A stretch of DNA of 64,000 nt from Eunapius fragilis (GCA_963681505.1 OY811989.1:1064577-1128576), one strand, 5' to 3'. Counted from the stretch's first letter, positions 1-14,092 are shown. The notes: a model not told the origin generated them from the letters alone. Program-made: numbers and translations.

Positions 1-3000
1 TTATGTTTTTTTGCACTGTACATTGCAGAATTTTTGACTAAAGTTTGTGCCATTCTTTGATTTTAGCATAGTAAAAATGAAAAACAAATAACTTGCACGG
101 TAAGGGGAAAAAAACTTATAACTAGTAGGGGTAAAGTGGGTTATTTGAGCCATTTTTTTAGGGTTAGATTTATACATCTGGGGTTTGGTTTGACAGAAAA
201 GTTAATAGCATGATATAAAGGAGCATCACTTGAGCACACCTGACATGTCATAGAAATGTTAGAGACTGGGGATTTACAAGGAACATTATTTAAAAAATCA
301 ACAGGTGTCAAATTGCACAACTAACCCAGCCAAGTGGGTTGGTTGGAGCCATATGCTGTCTTAAGCCAAATTTTGGTGCTTATGCTAGCATGGGTAGGCC
401 TAGGCCTTCCCGTCTCTTGTTGAATTGCTAGGTATTGTCAAATTATGATCAAAGCAGATTCATACATTACATTGTAATTCATGAGACCTGAGTCCTTAGC
501 AAGTGTTTTAACCTCCATTTTACAAATAAAAAGTTTTAATGCCATTATATAAGATTGCAGTTAAAGTGTAAGGCTCAACTAACCTCTTTGAATATGGTTC
601 ACTAATCACTTCTCCACTAAGGCCATTCAAACTCAATTAGTTGTTTCTCGGCCCAAAGGATATTACGTATATACTTTGCCAAAAAAAATACGGAAAATTA
701 GCCGATTTGAATGTAGCAGTTTATAGAGTCCGGTGGTGTATTTGGCAAGAGAAGCATCATCAAATGTTGGCGCCCTGATGGAGAGGTTGTATGGAAGTGA
801 ATTTAGTAGCGAAACGGTCGCAATCCCATCAGACGATACGCCAGTGCATTAAGCGCACACAGTTCCTTCAGATGCTCCAATCACTTTGCTTGAGACTTAT
901 ATCTGTCACTACGTCAAAAACGTCATCATCGTCTCACAAGCACAGCAGTAGCCGCCAATTGCACTCGAAATATTAAAGCAGAATGCTAGAGGTATGACAG
1001 ACGTTTTTATTTGTAATGAAGGCATAGCGGAGCTGCAAAGGCAGTATGCTGTTGTACGTCTCCTATCCTTCATGTGTCAATCAGATGACAAAACGCAAAA
1101 ACAAGTAATTGTAGCTGCATAGTTGTACTTTTAAACACCCAAGTAGAAAATTATATTAGCACAAACCATAAAACACAATTTCACTCTTTGGTCATCAATT
1201 TTTAAATTTAATTTACAATGTAATGAATGCTAGTACAAAATTTATATGTATAACAAAAAGTTAATGTCAATATATTTTAGCATAATTGTGTTTCTTTGTA
1301 AGGTTTTTCAAGATTTTTAATTATACCATGCGAATATGTGCATGACAGTTTTGATACACTTATAATAACATTGGAATGCATGCATTTGAGCTGGGTGGTG
1401 GGATTGTTTTTTTTTTGTGCATGCCGGTTTCTAATATAATTATTAGGTAAGGGCCAATTATTATCTTCATTTCTTCGTATTCTTGCAATGAAGCTTTGAT
1501 AGTCAACAGTTTGTCTTTTCGTGTACAAGATTACTACAATTGTCAAGGTAGGGAAGGGGTGGGGGCAAATTTAAGCGTCTACCACAAGCTGCCTCTCCCC
1601 CCCCCCCCCCCCTCCCCAGCCCACCCTCTATGCCACAAAGGTAGTTGATCTGCCAATAAGTATATCAATACACAGCTTTGGATTACACATATCACTTATA
1701 GAGAGATAATTTCGCTTCCAGCCCCGCACTTTTGAAGTCACAAAACTTATTTGCGTATATTGCTCGCTTCAGTCTTGTCAGACCATAGATATTATAGTGA
1801 ATATCTATGGCCAGACTACTATATACTATTACATGCATGTGCTTCGCTACTGAACGGCACAACAATCGATTTACAGTAGACGGGACCACACGATATCCGC
1901 AATGGACCACTCGGTGATCCCAGTTCGTTGTATACCCCGTTATACATGTATTGTTGACAGTTGAATAATAAGTAGGTATATGTAGATATGGCTTGCATGC
2001 GCGTAAGACAATACATGTAGCTATAGTTATAATATGCGCCAACTGCAGATCAACCCGTGGGCGTTATTCAATTATACAACAGGAAACCAATAAACGCCCA
2101 CGTGTGCGTGGATCAATCTGTCTCTTAGAAGCGCAAACACCCAGCTCATCTTGACAAAACTAAACAACTTTTGAATGGCAAGTTAAATTACGATCGGTTT
2201 TATACGTTTTCCCTCTTGAGTATATCACGAGTATATTGTTCGGCGCGGATCGCTTATGTCAGAGATAGTATATAGATCTTACTGCCTCATTAAATTCACA
2301 CATTATCAGTTTGTATGTGTAAGTAGGCCTAACATACTTACCTGATCAGACAAACTATTTTACGTTTACGTGTTGTCTCAGTATTGTGGTGTGTATTCTA
2401 TTTAGTGCACAACAGCCAGAAAGTTATTACCCTGTCGCTTACTTATACATTTGAAAGCATTGATTTAGACAGGAAAAATAAGCTCCCGCCTAAATATGGC
2501 CGGTATGCATGGTTACAAGCGGGATGGTACATTGGCGTGGTTGTGCTCTGGTTACATATCGAGCGATCAAAAGGATTACGCGGTATTATTCGGTCATTCG
2601 ATGTCCATAGAAAATGTATTGACGCATTAAAAAAACTGCAGCTTACTGCAGAACAAAACCAAATATTGACTAGGTGCTCTCGGATTTGCAATGTGGGGAC
2701 TATTTGGCCTTTTATGAGTAGTTTTTTTTGCATCTTAGGTACTTATATCCGCACTTCCACATTAATTATGCAAGGTTTCGAATGTCCATTCATTTTATCT
2801 CATTTCGTTATTCAGTCATCAATAGTTTCCAAACCAAATGATATTTTCCTTAGATGCTAACGGATTATATGAGAGTAGTCAGTGCACTTATTTATCGTCA
2901 TTTTTCAGAGCTTAGGGCCTTCAAATCGCTCTTCCTTTGAATGGTTAGTGAGATATACCCCACATACAATGTGCCTACCACGATCATCACGTGCCACTTA

Positions 3001-3301
3001 TCGTCACTCAGCCGTGCCCAGACCTAGCTGTTTTTTGATGTAGTAGTTAACTGACCAAAGTAATGTACTGACTTAGCATGCATGACCACATGTAGGAGTG
3101 GCAAAGTTGCACTAATTGGAATTATTAACATGTTATCGCAAAGACGGAGGTGGCGATTACACAAAGGAGTTTGCCATGAACACTTCTTAATATTTGTTTC
3201 ATGGACGAATGGCTATTTCTAACAAAGCTTCAATGGGGTTCAGGAAGAGGGGTCGAATTTGGTTAATAGGTGACCTTATAATAACATAATGCATCATACG
3301 G
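1..3301. other. No supported gene
   Basis: AT-rich sequence with scattered homopolymer tracts, for example C-runs near 1,598 and 3,490. The longest open frame is 158 codons (2,384-2,860, +). It matches nothing I recognise, shows no repeated or catalytic motif, and has no clear splice partners, so it is not called as a gene. I see no RNA gene. Confidence 0.5.
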
Positions 3302-3424
3302 CAGGGGCGGATACAGGATTTTCGAAAAGGGGGGTTTACATGTCAGACCCGCAATACGCAAAGCAGGGGGGGGGGGGGGGGGAAGGGGGGGAACTGTACG
3401 CTTCAGGCCCTGTATCCGCCCCTG
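3302..3424. mobile_element. Small hAT-like MITE
   Basis: A 123-bp segment bounded by perfect 16-bp inverted repeats, CAGGGGCGGATACAGG at 3,302-3,317 and its complement at 3,409-3,424. Termini that start CAGGGGCGGAT are typical of non-autonomous hAT elements. The interior is a short unique stretch plus a long G-run and cannot code. No convincing 8-bp target-site duplication is visible, so the superfamily call rests on the termini only. Confidence 0.6.
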
Positions 3425-6400
3425 TACAGTATATACTTACTCAATGGTGACGGTATTAAACCTAGCTTTGGCGTGGGAGGGTCGTTCATACCCCCCCCCC
3501 CCCCCCTATCTTCTGCTACCATGGCTTCGAGACCACATCGTGTTTATCAAACTATGATATCAACCTCCTCGGAAGGTTGGTAATCCTATTGGTAGCATCC
3601 AGTGTAACTAGATCCCTTCAACCGAACGGTAAAAACTTTTTCGCTGTACACTCGGGTCCCCGGATGGACATATTAGACATTAATGCATGCATACCATATT
3701 TATTTTTAGTCTAACAGCATGGTGTTTTCCCATTGTTGTTGTACAGTACTAGTAATGTGCCAACACATATCTAGTACTAGTGCATGGGTGACATCTTGAC
3801 AGTGTTGCTTTTCATATTCTTCGCATAGTTTTAATTCCCTCTGACCAGTACTCATCATCCTCATAGTGTATCCACTCTTCTTGCTTATGGTCAAAACGCT
3901 AATTGTGTCATTGCTTTAAGCAAAACAGAGGTGCCATATTGTCTTGAGCACAACACAATAACCACTTGAAGCACATCAGAGAAGCTACCAGGCCACCATC
4001 CTACACACCGTCACATGTACACAGGTCATCACCTACACACTATGATGACATACCAGTACACCTCACACATGTGGATACTCAGTGGCAAAAATGGCTGGAT
4101 GTTATATTATTACATGCACTGGCGTCTGTATTGCTACACACTCAGCAGGTAAAGTTTTTATATAGTGGGAAGGAAAAGTTTACATAATCACCCATAACTA
4201 CCTATATACATAGTTCTTATCTAAAAGACCAAGCCTCCTGTCTGCTTTCAGCAAGTCCATCATTGTCCAAAGTTCCATACCAGCACCTTCTGTAACTATC
4301 CACATTCACACATACAGATCTTACATCACCAAATACAAATGCCAAGCACACCACAAATCTACATGCATGCATCACATGAAGTCCGCAGAGCCTTGTAGCT
4401 ACTTGATGACCACACAAAGCCTGCAATGTCCCTTCTATTTGAGTTGTTGCTAAAGCTTTTGGTCATGCTGGCTGTATCACATTGACCATCTAGGGAGCAG
4501 GGTAGGAAAAATAAATAAAAAGAACTGTTAGTGTTCTTAGCCTATCCTGTTGATCACTACCCCTTTATGTTGGGCAGATGACCTCTGATAGGGATAGGCT
4601 AAGAACACACCACATATTATGGGTAACATGTATGAAGGGAACTGCTATCATGTTGTTACATGAAGTGCATGCCTTTGGTGTACATATGAGTTGGTGTATG
4701 GGGTGCATGTGGGACATTTGCCATATTGTTGCAATAAGTGATACAACCTCAGAGTTGCCTTAGCAACAAATTCCCCCTCTAAAGTTTTTATCCAAAGAAA
4801 CCCAGTGTGTGGGACTGACTGTGCTGTTCACTGTTATGCTCACTGTTCTAGTGTGTGATGTGTAGAGCTATTGGTGTGTGAGTGTGTGTGTGTGAATTAA
4901 ACTCATGTTGGTCTAACGATGTGTAGGTTAGGTGGTTGGCCGGTTATACACTGTGCTGGTGTGCCTGTGGGGTAACCTGGTGTGTACATGCTGTTATTAA
5001 GGGATAACAAGTGACACGATCCATCATCGAGAAAAAGACATCAGTTGGGGGGGGGGGGGGAGAGATAAATGTTAAGTTGAAACTTTTAGGAGGACTTTAT
5101 ACCAAGTGAGCCAATTCTGTGCATGGGTTGTGTAACTTGTTATACCTTCATTGCCAAGAGGGGGCAAAAATATGGGTGGTGTGGGGCACTCCTGCCCCAT
5201 CAATGAAACTATGCTGGTGTGTAGGGTCATTGGGAATGTACACACTGTTGCTAGTGTGTACTGGTATGTGGTTAGTGGAAAGTATGAGTTGGGTGTGTAT
5301 GCTGATGGGGGTCATATAGTTGTGTATGCTGGGAGTGTACACTCATGTTGGGGGGTGAAAAATGTTATTTGGTGTGTTGGGTGAGTAATATAGAATTCTG
5401 AGTGTGACTGTGAACTTGGAGTCATGGGCACCCCCCCTTTGAGACTCAATGGTGCCCCGCCCACAACCCCTTCTAATAAATGCCTGTTAAAGAGTTCAGC
5501 CCCTGTCCCAGTATATTTCTATGTACATGCACCTCCCCCCCTCTTTCTAGAAAAGCTGGGGGCATCCATGGGAGTGCACACTTGTTAGTATCTGTGAGTT
5601 ATGTGTGTGATGGTGTGTATAATACTGTGCAGGACATCATTAACTCACCTATATGCATGATCACATGGTGGCCATGTTGCCTGAAGTCATACTAGCTGGT
5701 GTTTCCCAGGAGATGAAGCCATTATGCTAAAACCACCCTACAATGGTAGATGTAAAGAGCATAGCATGCTAGCGGCAGAATTGAATAATTGAATCTCACC
5801 GTTCCTTTCATAGCACGGACCAGGCCCATATGAATATGCGCTCCTAACTTTTATACGGCTATATGTGCAGTACTTTCAGACAGTACAAACAGGTTGATGA
5901 GGTCATGATTGCGGCGGTATACTGTGGTTCCTGAACTATGGGGCGTGGGGGAGGGGGAGCAAATTGATTGGCTGGAAGGAGTATAGTATGCGATCGCAGT
6001 CCCCGGCCCCCTATCGGTGTCAGCGCGTTAAGTTTAAACAACTAGTATAATGGTGAACGTGACGTGTATTGATGCATATCGCCACTTCTGTAACAGTAAC
6101 AATATGCCATTCTGCAGTTATTAACAATCCGCAATTGTACATAACTCACGTTTACAATAATGTGGTTGGTCGTCTATGTGCTAATTGATGCGCGTCCACC
6201 CCTCGTCGGATGGGGTGGGGCTGGCCTGAGGTGCGTGTAAAGTGGATATGAGTTTATTAACGAAATGCTGCTTATTGTAGTTATTGAAGCTAACGGCAGT
6301 GTTGAATATTATAATTACCTGCGATAGTAATTAAATTTTTGTCTTGATTTGTATATAATGTTGCATACTTACAATGCACTGAAAAACAAAATTCAAATTC

Positions 6401-8304
6401 AGACCAATTTTTAGTAGTTTACTTAGAATTCAATTTGAAATAAAATGCAAGATGACCGCCGATGTATGGGCCATTTTTCTATATGATTGGCGGGGGCAGC
6501 TGTAATTGGCAGCTGACAGCACTGGTAAAAGCAGACTGTTGTTCAGTCTAAGCATTCGTGCATAACGTACAAGCACCAGAAATTTATTTTTTTATTTTTT
6601 TATTCTCTGTTTGTTGCCAAAGGGTAGCATTGTGTGTGTCTTCTTACAAGAGCAGATTCCTTGACCGATGACAGATGACCCTTGGGCACAGAGAAGGCTG
6701 CAGCTGTTGGACAGTTTGTAGACTGAATGTGTTTGATGTTGTATGTGGCTGGGCAGTGCTAGTTAGAGGTTTTTTCCCAATGTATAGTGGATTTTTTCCA
6801 ATTAGAGGTTTTTCCACCGGGGTTTTTTTCCATAAGGAGATGTGGGTGCATCTCCTTTAAAATATAGGTGTATGTTTGAGCCCCCTTGTGTGTTGTGTGA
6901 TTGTGTATTGTTTTGTTGTATGTGATGTTGATGTGATGTTGGGATGTTGTGGATGTGTATATGTGGATTTTAGTGGTGGATTGTGTTCGTTGTGCTGGAT
7001 TGTGGTTGCTGTGGTCGATGTTGGTCCATGTACATGTATCTATCAGGTGCTATTATTAAGTTGGCGTGCACAGGCAACGCTGCACCAATTGTCATGTGAT
7101 CTGGGAAGGGGATACGTACCATGGAAGGCATGTGGTGGGAGCGCTCATGCATATGTTGGCCTTTTCATATGTCTGGCATATGTATACCATATGTACATTG
7201 TGTGGATCTCTCTCTGTGGGCCTATCTATCTGGTATGGTGTCAGGTCAGTCTATCTGTCCATACACACTCTGTACATGATGATGTGAGTCTGCCTATACG
7301 TGGTTTGCATCTGCCTGTCTGTACATGGTGTGTTCTACCTGATGTGGATCTGTCTGTGCATGGTATGCATCTACCTGTCTTTACATGTTGTGGGTCTTTC
7401 TGTATATGGTGTGTATTATCATGTACATGGAACATGTTTTCTGACTTTGTGATACACAGAGGTGTCCCCAGCATTTGTAGAAGGGGCAGAAATGGCTGAG
7501 TAGTGGTTGTGCAAGACGTCCAGTCATTTGAGTTATCAAGTATGGCTGTCCACTTCTGGAACTGTCTAGAACTACCCTTACCACACCATCTCTTAACAAG
7601 GATACTGTGCTCAGTTCCAAAGTGTGCACGTTTCAAAGGCACTAAATGTATTGTGTACAACAACTGATCTTTGTCTATGGCAATTGTTTGTACTGTTTTG
7701 TATTGTAGGTCACCAGCTGACAGGAAAAACAACTCAATAAACACATGCAACAATACAATATATAGTACACATAAATCATCCTATTGGAAGAGTCCACGTG
7801 TGACCTTCCCTTCTTGAAGGATCGATCATGGGTGTGGGTCCAGATACCACAACAGTTTTTGTTCCTCTATTGATAAGAGGTCCTTTTGGATGCTTTCATG
7901 TATTGCCACCAACTCCCACACCCCTCACAAGGAAGGTGGCACCAATCCATATGTAGGCCCATATAACAAGACAAGGTATGACTTAAGCAACTCTAATCAA
8001 GCCTTTCACCCACATATATTCATAACACCTCTCCGAAATTACACATCTCACACAGGCAGGCATACAAATACTGATGAACTCTCCTCCAACATGCAACATA
8101 GTAATCAATTGACCACATTACACCCAACATAGAGTGGAATACTGTTAGCTTCATAGGTTATTAAGTGCAGTCAATATAGTTCTATCACCTATCCATCCAA
8201 CGAACAACACCTCATTAGACATTTTGAACACAGGCTCTACATATACTCCTACGTCTCCCATTAAAATGCACACAGCTCTAAATACACCTAGAGGTACCAA
8301 TACA
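3425..8304. other. No supported gene
   Basis: Low-complexity, GT-rich stretches near 4,850-5,400 and 6,880-7,450 create short accidental open frames. None shows a family signature, a codon-bias change or plausible exon partners. The only structured item I see is the inverted repeat listed at 4,531-4,608. Confidence 0.45.
4531..4608. repeat. 17-bp perfect inverted repeat
   Basis: GTGTTCTTAGCCTATCC at 4,531-4,547 is perfectly complementary to 4,592-4,608, with a 44-nt spacer. It could be a hairpin or the termini of a very small foldback element. No flanking duplication was found and no function can be assigned. Confidence 0.6.
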
Positions 8305-8322
8305 CACTCGCGCGCGCGCGCG

Positions 8323-8369
<47 letters not shown>
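8305..8369. repeat. (CG)n/(CA)n microsatellite
   Basis: A compound dinucleotide tract: alternating CG from about 8,309 followed by CA to 8,369. It is alternating purine-pyrimidine throughout, a composition able to form Z-DNA. Short cysteine/valine or threonine/histidine open frames across it are repeat artefacts. Confidence 0.9.
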
Positions 8370-8373
<4 letters not shown>

Positions 8374-8960
8374 ATTAAAGACCTTTAATCTTTACACACA
8401 TTTTGGCCTACACCACTTGAATGTGCACACACAAAAACACGTAGAGCTCTACAGCTACGCTATAAAACTATATGCTCACACCTCCTCCATACCCATTCTT
8501 CATCGAAACGAGGCGCTTATATAAGTTTAGGGATGTTCCGCTTAAGAAAGCTCTGCCGCCCCACTGGTTTCATAGATGCAAAATCCCATTCCTGTGCAAC
8601 GAAGAAGACTATTATTACTCCAGTCCAAATCTCGGTATACCTATTCTGGTAACAGCCTATCCTCGTACCACCTTGTTCCCCATCGAAAGATCCAGATCGG
8701 TGATCGATCAATCGATGTCCATCGATTTAAAATCCCATCAAAAAGAATTTTGTGTGAAATCCGCATGACCGAATGAAATATAGCGTCGAATGCAAATGAT
8801 CGATTAGAAAATTACGTCGATCTAAAAAATTTGATCGAATTACAGATGTGATCAATTATGATCCAAACGGCGTTCCATAATAAATGGCCAGGCACGCATC
8901 GACAGGGACACGATTTCTACATAATGTTGTGCACGCCTATTGGTACTGGTAGTACGTACC

Positions 8961-9013
8961 ATCCAATCCTATATGCCATCAACTTTCTCATAGAGAATGT
9001 CTTTATTACTTGT
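8961..9013. mobile_element. End fragment of a MITE family
   Basis: This stretch runs from an ATCCTATAT motif to a terminus resembling TTTATTACTTGT. It matches, with mismatches, one end of the foldback MITE at 23,357-23,642. It looks like a decayed or partial copy of that family. Confidence 0.5.
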
Positions 9014-9112
9014 ATGCAAGGCTTCCATCTCTAGGTGAGCAGATCTAGAAGTAGCTTGTCAACACATCACAAAAATAAATTGCAAATCCTCCAAGAAAGA
9101 AAGGTTCCAATG

Positions 9113-9294
<182 letters not shown>

Positions 9295-9384
9295 AAGGAA
9301 ATTCCAATGCTACTTAGGATTAGTGGTTCTGGTGAGGATGGCTGTCAAGTTTGCTACACATATGACCAAATCACTTAACGTAGT

Positions 9385-9714
9385 GATTCCTACATCGATA
9401 TAGTTTCGTCAATACGAGTTTGGCGTCAAAAAAGAGAATAAATTTTAAAGTTAATGGATGGCCGATTTGTGTCGAGATGTCTAGTGCGATGCTCCATCGA
9501 ACAAAATTTGCACTCGATCCAAACGCACGGAACTAGTTTTGACCTCAAGCGATTTCTATCGAAGTAGATTTGACCACGATCGCGTTCGATCGACGTGAAA
9601 AAGCAATCGATCGAATCGCAACGATGTCATTTGTTGCAATGATTGCCTTTCGTCGATCGAGGATTACTGCCCGCAAACAGAAACGACGAATTTTGACCTC
9701 AACGGCGTTCCATA
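9385..9714. other. ATCGAT-rich sequence, no gene
   Basis: Many CGATCGA, TCGATCGA and similar self-complementary words resemble the ATCGAT minisatellites of the large inverted-repeat elements downstream. No open frame or RNA gene is supported. It is probably decayed element-derived DNA. Confidence 0.5.
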
Positions 9715-9798
9715 GATGATGTAGTTGCAACCATACGAATGACATTGCGGAACCATGCGAATAAATTTGATGAATTTTGGCGCATTTGGCGCTCCATA
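9715..9798. mobile_element. Solo terminus of the long-TIR transposon
   Basis: This segment, ending in TTTGGCGCTCCATA, is nearly identical to the outer ends of P2 and P3 (compare 21,356-21,439 and 30,453-30,536). No matching second end lies nearby in a complete element. It is best read as a solo end left by deletion or by an aborted insertion. Confidence 0.7.
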
Positions 9799-9939
9799 CT
9801 CAACGGCGTTCCATAATCGACAGCTTTTGACCATCGATCGACAGCTTTTGACCATCGATGATAGGTGGATCGATGATCATAGTCGATGCATCGAGTATCG
9901 ATGGCTGATTGATCGATGGCGATCGATCAATCACACATC

Positions 9940-11036
9940 GATCGACAGCTTTTGACAATCGACAGCTTTTGATCATCGATCGATCATTATGGGATGTGAT
10001 TTTTATTCTAATTCAACGCAAGAAATACATATAGCAACAGCCTGATTATTCTCTATACGTGTAACGTGTGTACTGTAGGCTGCCGTACTTTAACGGTTTG
10101 GCTGAAACCAGGGTGCACTTGCCACATTTGGAGACGTCGATGTCGATGGCTGCTATGCTGCAATATATGTTCCGAATAAGAAAAATGAAGCAACTGGTTG
10201 GTCAAGTACAACAATTTACATCATTCAAAGCCTTTATGGTTCAACAACCCGTCACCACTTTTTAATGGTGGTAGTATGCATATAGAGTGTCAGTATGTAG
10301 GGGCCAACCTTTTTTGTGTTAATTATTCATTTGCATAGCCATTACAGCAATCGTATAGCGACAGGTTTTCTAAAAGCATGGACGGATCTCGTTTATCGAA
10401 TTGAAGGTACTTGCATGTCTGATCTGTACGTATACGTATTTGTCGTTGGAGAAATTATTATATGCATGGTGGTTTGAGAAGTATGTAATATATTTATGTA
10501 GATCTATAGATGTTAGAAAATTGGCGGCCGATAATAAGCACTGCAATAAGTAAATAAGAGTGATACAATTGCTAAACATCTATGTGGAAGAAGATCAATT
10601 CAGTAGCCGGCAACCCTCTTGTCAGGACGCCATGCATGCATGGTCTAGCAGCCAACTGACTGCTGGAGAGGGGTGTACAGAGTCCTCACACCATATCAAC
10701 GAATCCATTGGGAAGGAGGCCATGTTAGTCAATTGAGGGTTGTGAACCAATTGTGCATGGTCATAAGCTGTTTTGAGTCAAGGCGTGACAAATTACATGT
10801 GCGCAGTGTGTTCTCTGATATTGCAGATGCATTACTGATACTTTGTTCGAGTTACAAGGCCAGCTATTGCCCATGATCAATGGTATCACTTTCTTTATAG
10901 GTGAAGCGCACACTAATAACTGCTATGCATATTTACACACAGTGTCAGTTTGTCGCCATAAACAGACCAGCATGAAAAGGAATGAGTTGTTGTGTGTCTC
11001 TGTATGTACAGATTTGCATTATTATGAAGGGGTTGT

Positions 11037-11094
<58 letters not shown>

Positions 11095-11697
11095 ACTATG
11101 TTTATGCATGTGTGTTCTGCAGTATTTGATATGGCTCACCTTTGGACTGTGGCCACACCCTCTTAACTATGCTGTTCATATTATGCTGTCAGTGTGTTTG
11201 AAACAATGGTATGAAGAAATAGTCAAATAATCCGACTATGATAAGCAGTTGGGCACATACCTCTCAATGCTTTGCAAGGCAATTCTTTGGCTGACTGACT
11301 TAAACTCAAGCCGGCACATGGATTGCTTCAGCTCATCCAGGATGGATAGGTTGTTATAGCCTGATGCTATGGATGCCAGACAGTAACATAAGTAGAAACA
11401 AAGGGTACTGTATTGACATATTTCGTATTGCCTGATGGTCCACCTTTACCAGACGTGTGCTGCCCCCCCCCCCCCCCCCCCCCCCCCACCACCCTTCTTG
11501 TTAGTTTTAGGTTTGCTTTCAAAGTGGTCAAGGATATTTAATATTTAGAGCTGTGATTTGCATTGCCTAACTAACACATATCCTCTTTCTCAGTCAGATC
11601 CACCAACAAAAATTCTTCCAGAGTGCTCTTAAATGGCACTGTGCACAGATAAAATGTGTGAGATTGAGCAGGCATCATTCACTCCTGTTGTGCTCTC
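9940..11697 (+). repeat. P1 left arm of giant palindrome
   Basis: This arm is the reverse complement of 12,347-14,092 over about 1.75 kb with scattered mismatches and small indels. Shared landmarks include ATCGAT-rich outer ends, a TG/CA microsatellite at 11,039-11,093 (versus 12,894-12,950), and a C-run near 11,463 mirrored by the G-run near 12,547. Matching short open frames on opposite strands are a by-product of the palindrome. No coding function is evident. Confidence 0.85.
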
Positions 11698-12346
11698 AAC
11701 AACTAGAGGCTGCATGCCACTATGTGTACTACCAACAAACATTTTCATAATCGCACAGCACAATCAGATCATGGGGTGGGGGGTGGCGTTGCCGCCATCT
11801 AGCTTAGGCAATTGTCCATATATGGTTACTGAGTATGGTTATCAGAATGGTACCATCATATGAAGAGAACAATATACGCCTCCCTCCCTCAATTGAATTG
11901 ACAGTCGGAGATTCGAAGATACCCATGTCCATATGAACATCTTGCACAACATTTTAAAGGCATCCGATATTTCCCATTTATTCTGTACGGTAATTATTAA
12001 TCTACATGTCGAGATCTCATATCTACATGTAATTGCAACTTTGAACTCACCCAACAGAAGTGCATGCGCAGTCTAGACAGGATTGAATGCTGATGACTGT
12101 GTATTGTGTATGGTGGTGTATATATGTGTGTGCTTGTGTACCTTGTAATGCTGGATTGGAAGTAGCCCACATATATGTGTGGAGTCTACTTCCAATCCAG
12201 TGTTATAAGATACACATACTTATACAAGTAAATAGAACATTCCCTAACACGAAAGTTGTTGGTATATAGGATTGATCAATGGTGGTGTAAAATGCACGGA
12301 TACAAGAGTGACAGAAATATGACTGGAAAATTGAAATAGGTCTCAT
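11698..12346. other. P1 centre, no transposase
   Basis: The unpaired spacer of palindrome P1, about 650 bp. It holds a 15-bp perfect stem (12,151-12,165 with 12,186-12,200) and a decayed copy of the foldback-MITE terminus from 12,224. No transposase-like frame is present, so P1 would be non-autonomous if it is a transposon. Confidence 0.6.
12224..12330 (+). mobile_element. Partial MITE of the 23,357 family
   Basis: It begins ACAAGTAAATAGAACATTC and continues through a GGTGGTGTAAAA block. It aligns by eye with the left arm of the 286-bp foldback MITE in P3 but has accumulated substitutions. Only about 100 bp are recognisable. Confidence 0.55.
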
Positions 12347-12891
12347 CACACAACACGAGTGAATGATGCCTGCTCAATCTCACACATTTCATCTGTGCAG
12401 AGTGTCATTTAGGCGCACTCTGGAAGAATTTCTGTTGGGGATCTGACTGAGAAAGAGAATATGTGTTAGGTATGCAATGCAAATCACAGCTCTAAATGTT
12501 ACATATCACTGATCTCTTTGAAAACTAACAAAGGGAGGTGAGGATGGGGGGGAGGGGGGGGGCATGGACCATCAGGCAATACCAAATAGGTCAATACCTC
12601 CTTTTTTCTATTTACGTCACTGTTGGCACCCATAGCATCAGATTATAACAACCTATCCATCCTGGATGAGCTGAAGCATTCCATGTGCTTGAGTTTAAGT
12701 CACACAGCTAAACAAATTGCCTTGCAAAGCATTGGACCAACTGCTTATCATAGTCAGATTATTCGACTATTTCTTCATACCATTGTTTCAAGCACACTGA
12801 CAGCACAATATGAACAGCATAGTTAAGAGGGTGTGGCCACAGTCCAAAGGTGAGCCATATCAAATACTTCAGAACACACATGCATAAACAG

Positions 12892-12950
<59 letters not shown>

Positions 12951-14092
12951 ACCACCCCTTCATAATAATGCAAATCTGTACATACAGATACACACAACAA
13001 CTCATTCCTTGTCTGTTTATGGCGGACAAACTGTGACACTGTGTGTAAATATGCATAGCAGTTATTAGTGTGTGATCCACCTTCAAAGAAAATGATGCCA
13101 TTGATCATGGGCAATAGCTGGCCTTGTAACTCGAACAAAGTGCCAGTAATGCATCTGCAATATCAGAGAACACACTGCACACATGTAATTTGTCACGCCT
13201 TGACTCAATACAGTTTATGACCATGCACAATTGGTTCACAACCCTCAATTGACTAACATGGCCTCCTTCCCAATGGATTCATTGATATGGTGTGAGGACT
13301 CCGTACATCCAAGTCCAGCACACCCCTCTCCAGCAGTCAGTTGGCTGCTAGACCATGCATGCATGGCGTCCTGACAAGAGGGTTGCTACTGAATTGATCA
13401 TCTTCCACAAAGATGTTTAGCAATTATATCACTCTTATTTACTTATTGCAGTGCTTATTTGCTTACACGCTAGTTGCATCGGCCGCCAATTTTCTAACGG
13501 CATCTAGATCTACATAAATATATATATATTACATACTTCTCAAGCCACCATGCATTTAATAATTTCTCCAACGACACATACGTATACGTACAGATCAGAT
13601 ATGCAAAGTACCTTCAATTCGATAAACGAGATCCGTCGATGCTTTTAGAAAACCTGTCGCTATACGATTGCTGTAATGGCTATGCAAATGAATTAATTAA
13701 CACAAAAAAGGTTGGCCCCTACATACTGACACTCTATAATAATATGCATACCACCACCATTAAAAAGTGGCGTACGGGTTGTTGACCAATAAAGGCTTTG
13801 AACGATGTAAATTGTTGACCAATCAGCTGTTTCATTTTCATTATTCGGACCATATATTGCAGCATAGCAGCCATCGACATCGACGTCTCCAAATGTGGCA
13901 AGTGCACCCTGGTTTCAGCAAAAACCTTTAAAGTACGGCAGCCTACAGTGCACGTATAGAGAATAATCGGATACGCCTATGCTGTTCTTCGCCCACGCTA
14001 TATGTAATTCTTGCGTTGAATTAAAATAAAAATCACATCCCATAATGATCGATCGATGATCAAAAGCTGTCGATTGTCAAAAGCTGTCGATC
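12347..14092 (-). repeat. P1 right arm of giant palindrome
   Basis: Inverted partner of 9,940-11,697. The outer end reads through AAAGCTGTCGAT-type repeats and stops 2 bp before the P2 terminus at 14,095. P1 and P2 are therefore directly abutted, or P2 inserted at the edge of P1. Confidence 0.85.

Noticed and set aside
2384-2860. 158-codon frame as a possible gene
   Set aside because: No recognised motif, no splice partners, no codon pattern; an antisense frame is also open over most of it. Left as unsupported.
6675-7753. Overlapping frames in GT-rich DNA
   Set aside because: Composition-driven, open on both strands, no homology recognised.
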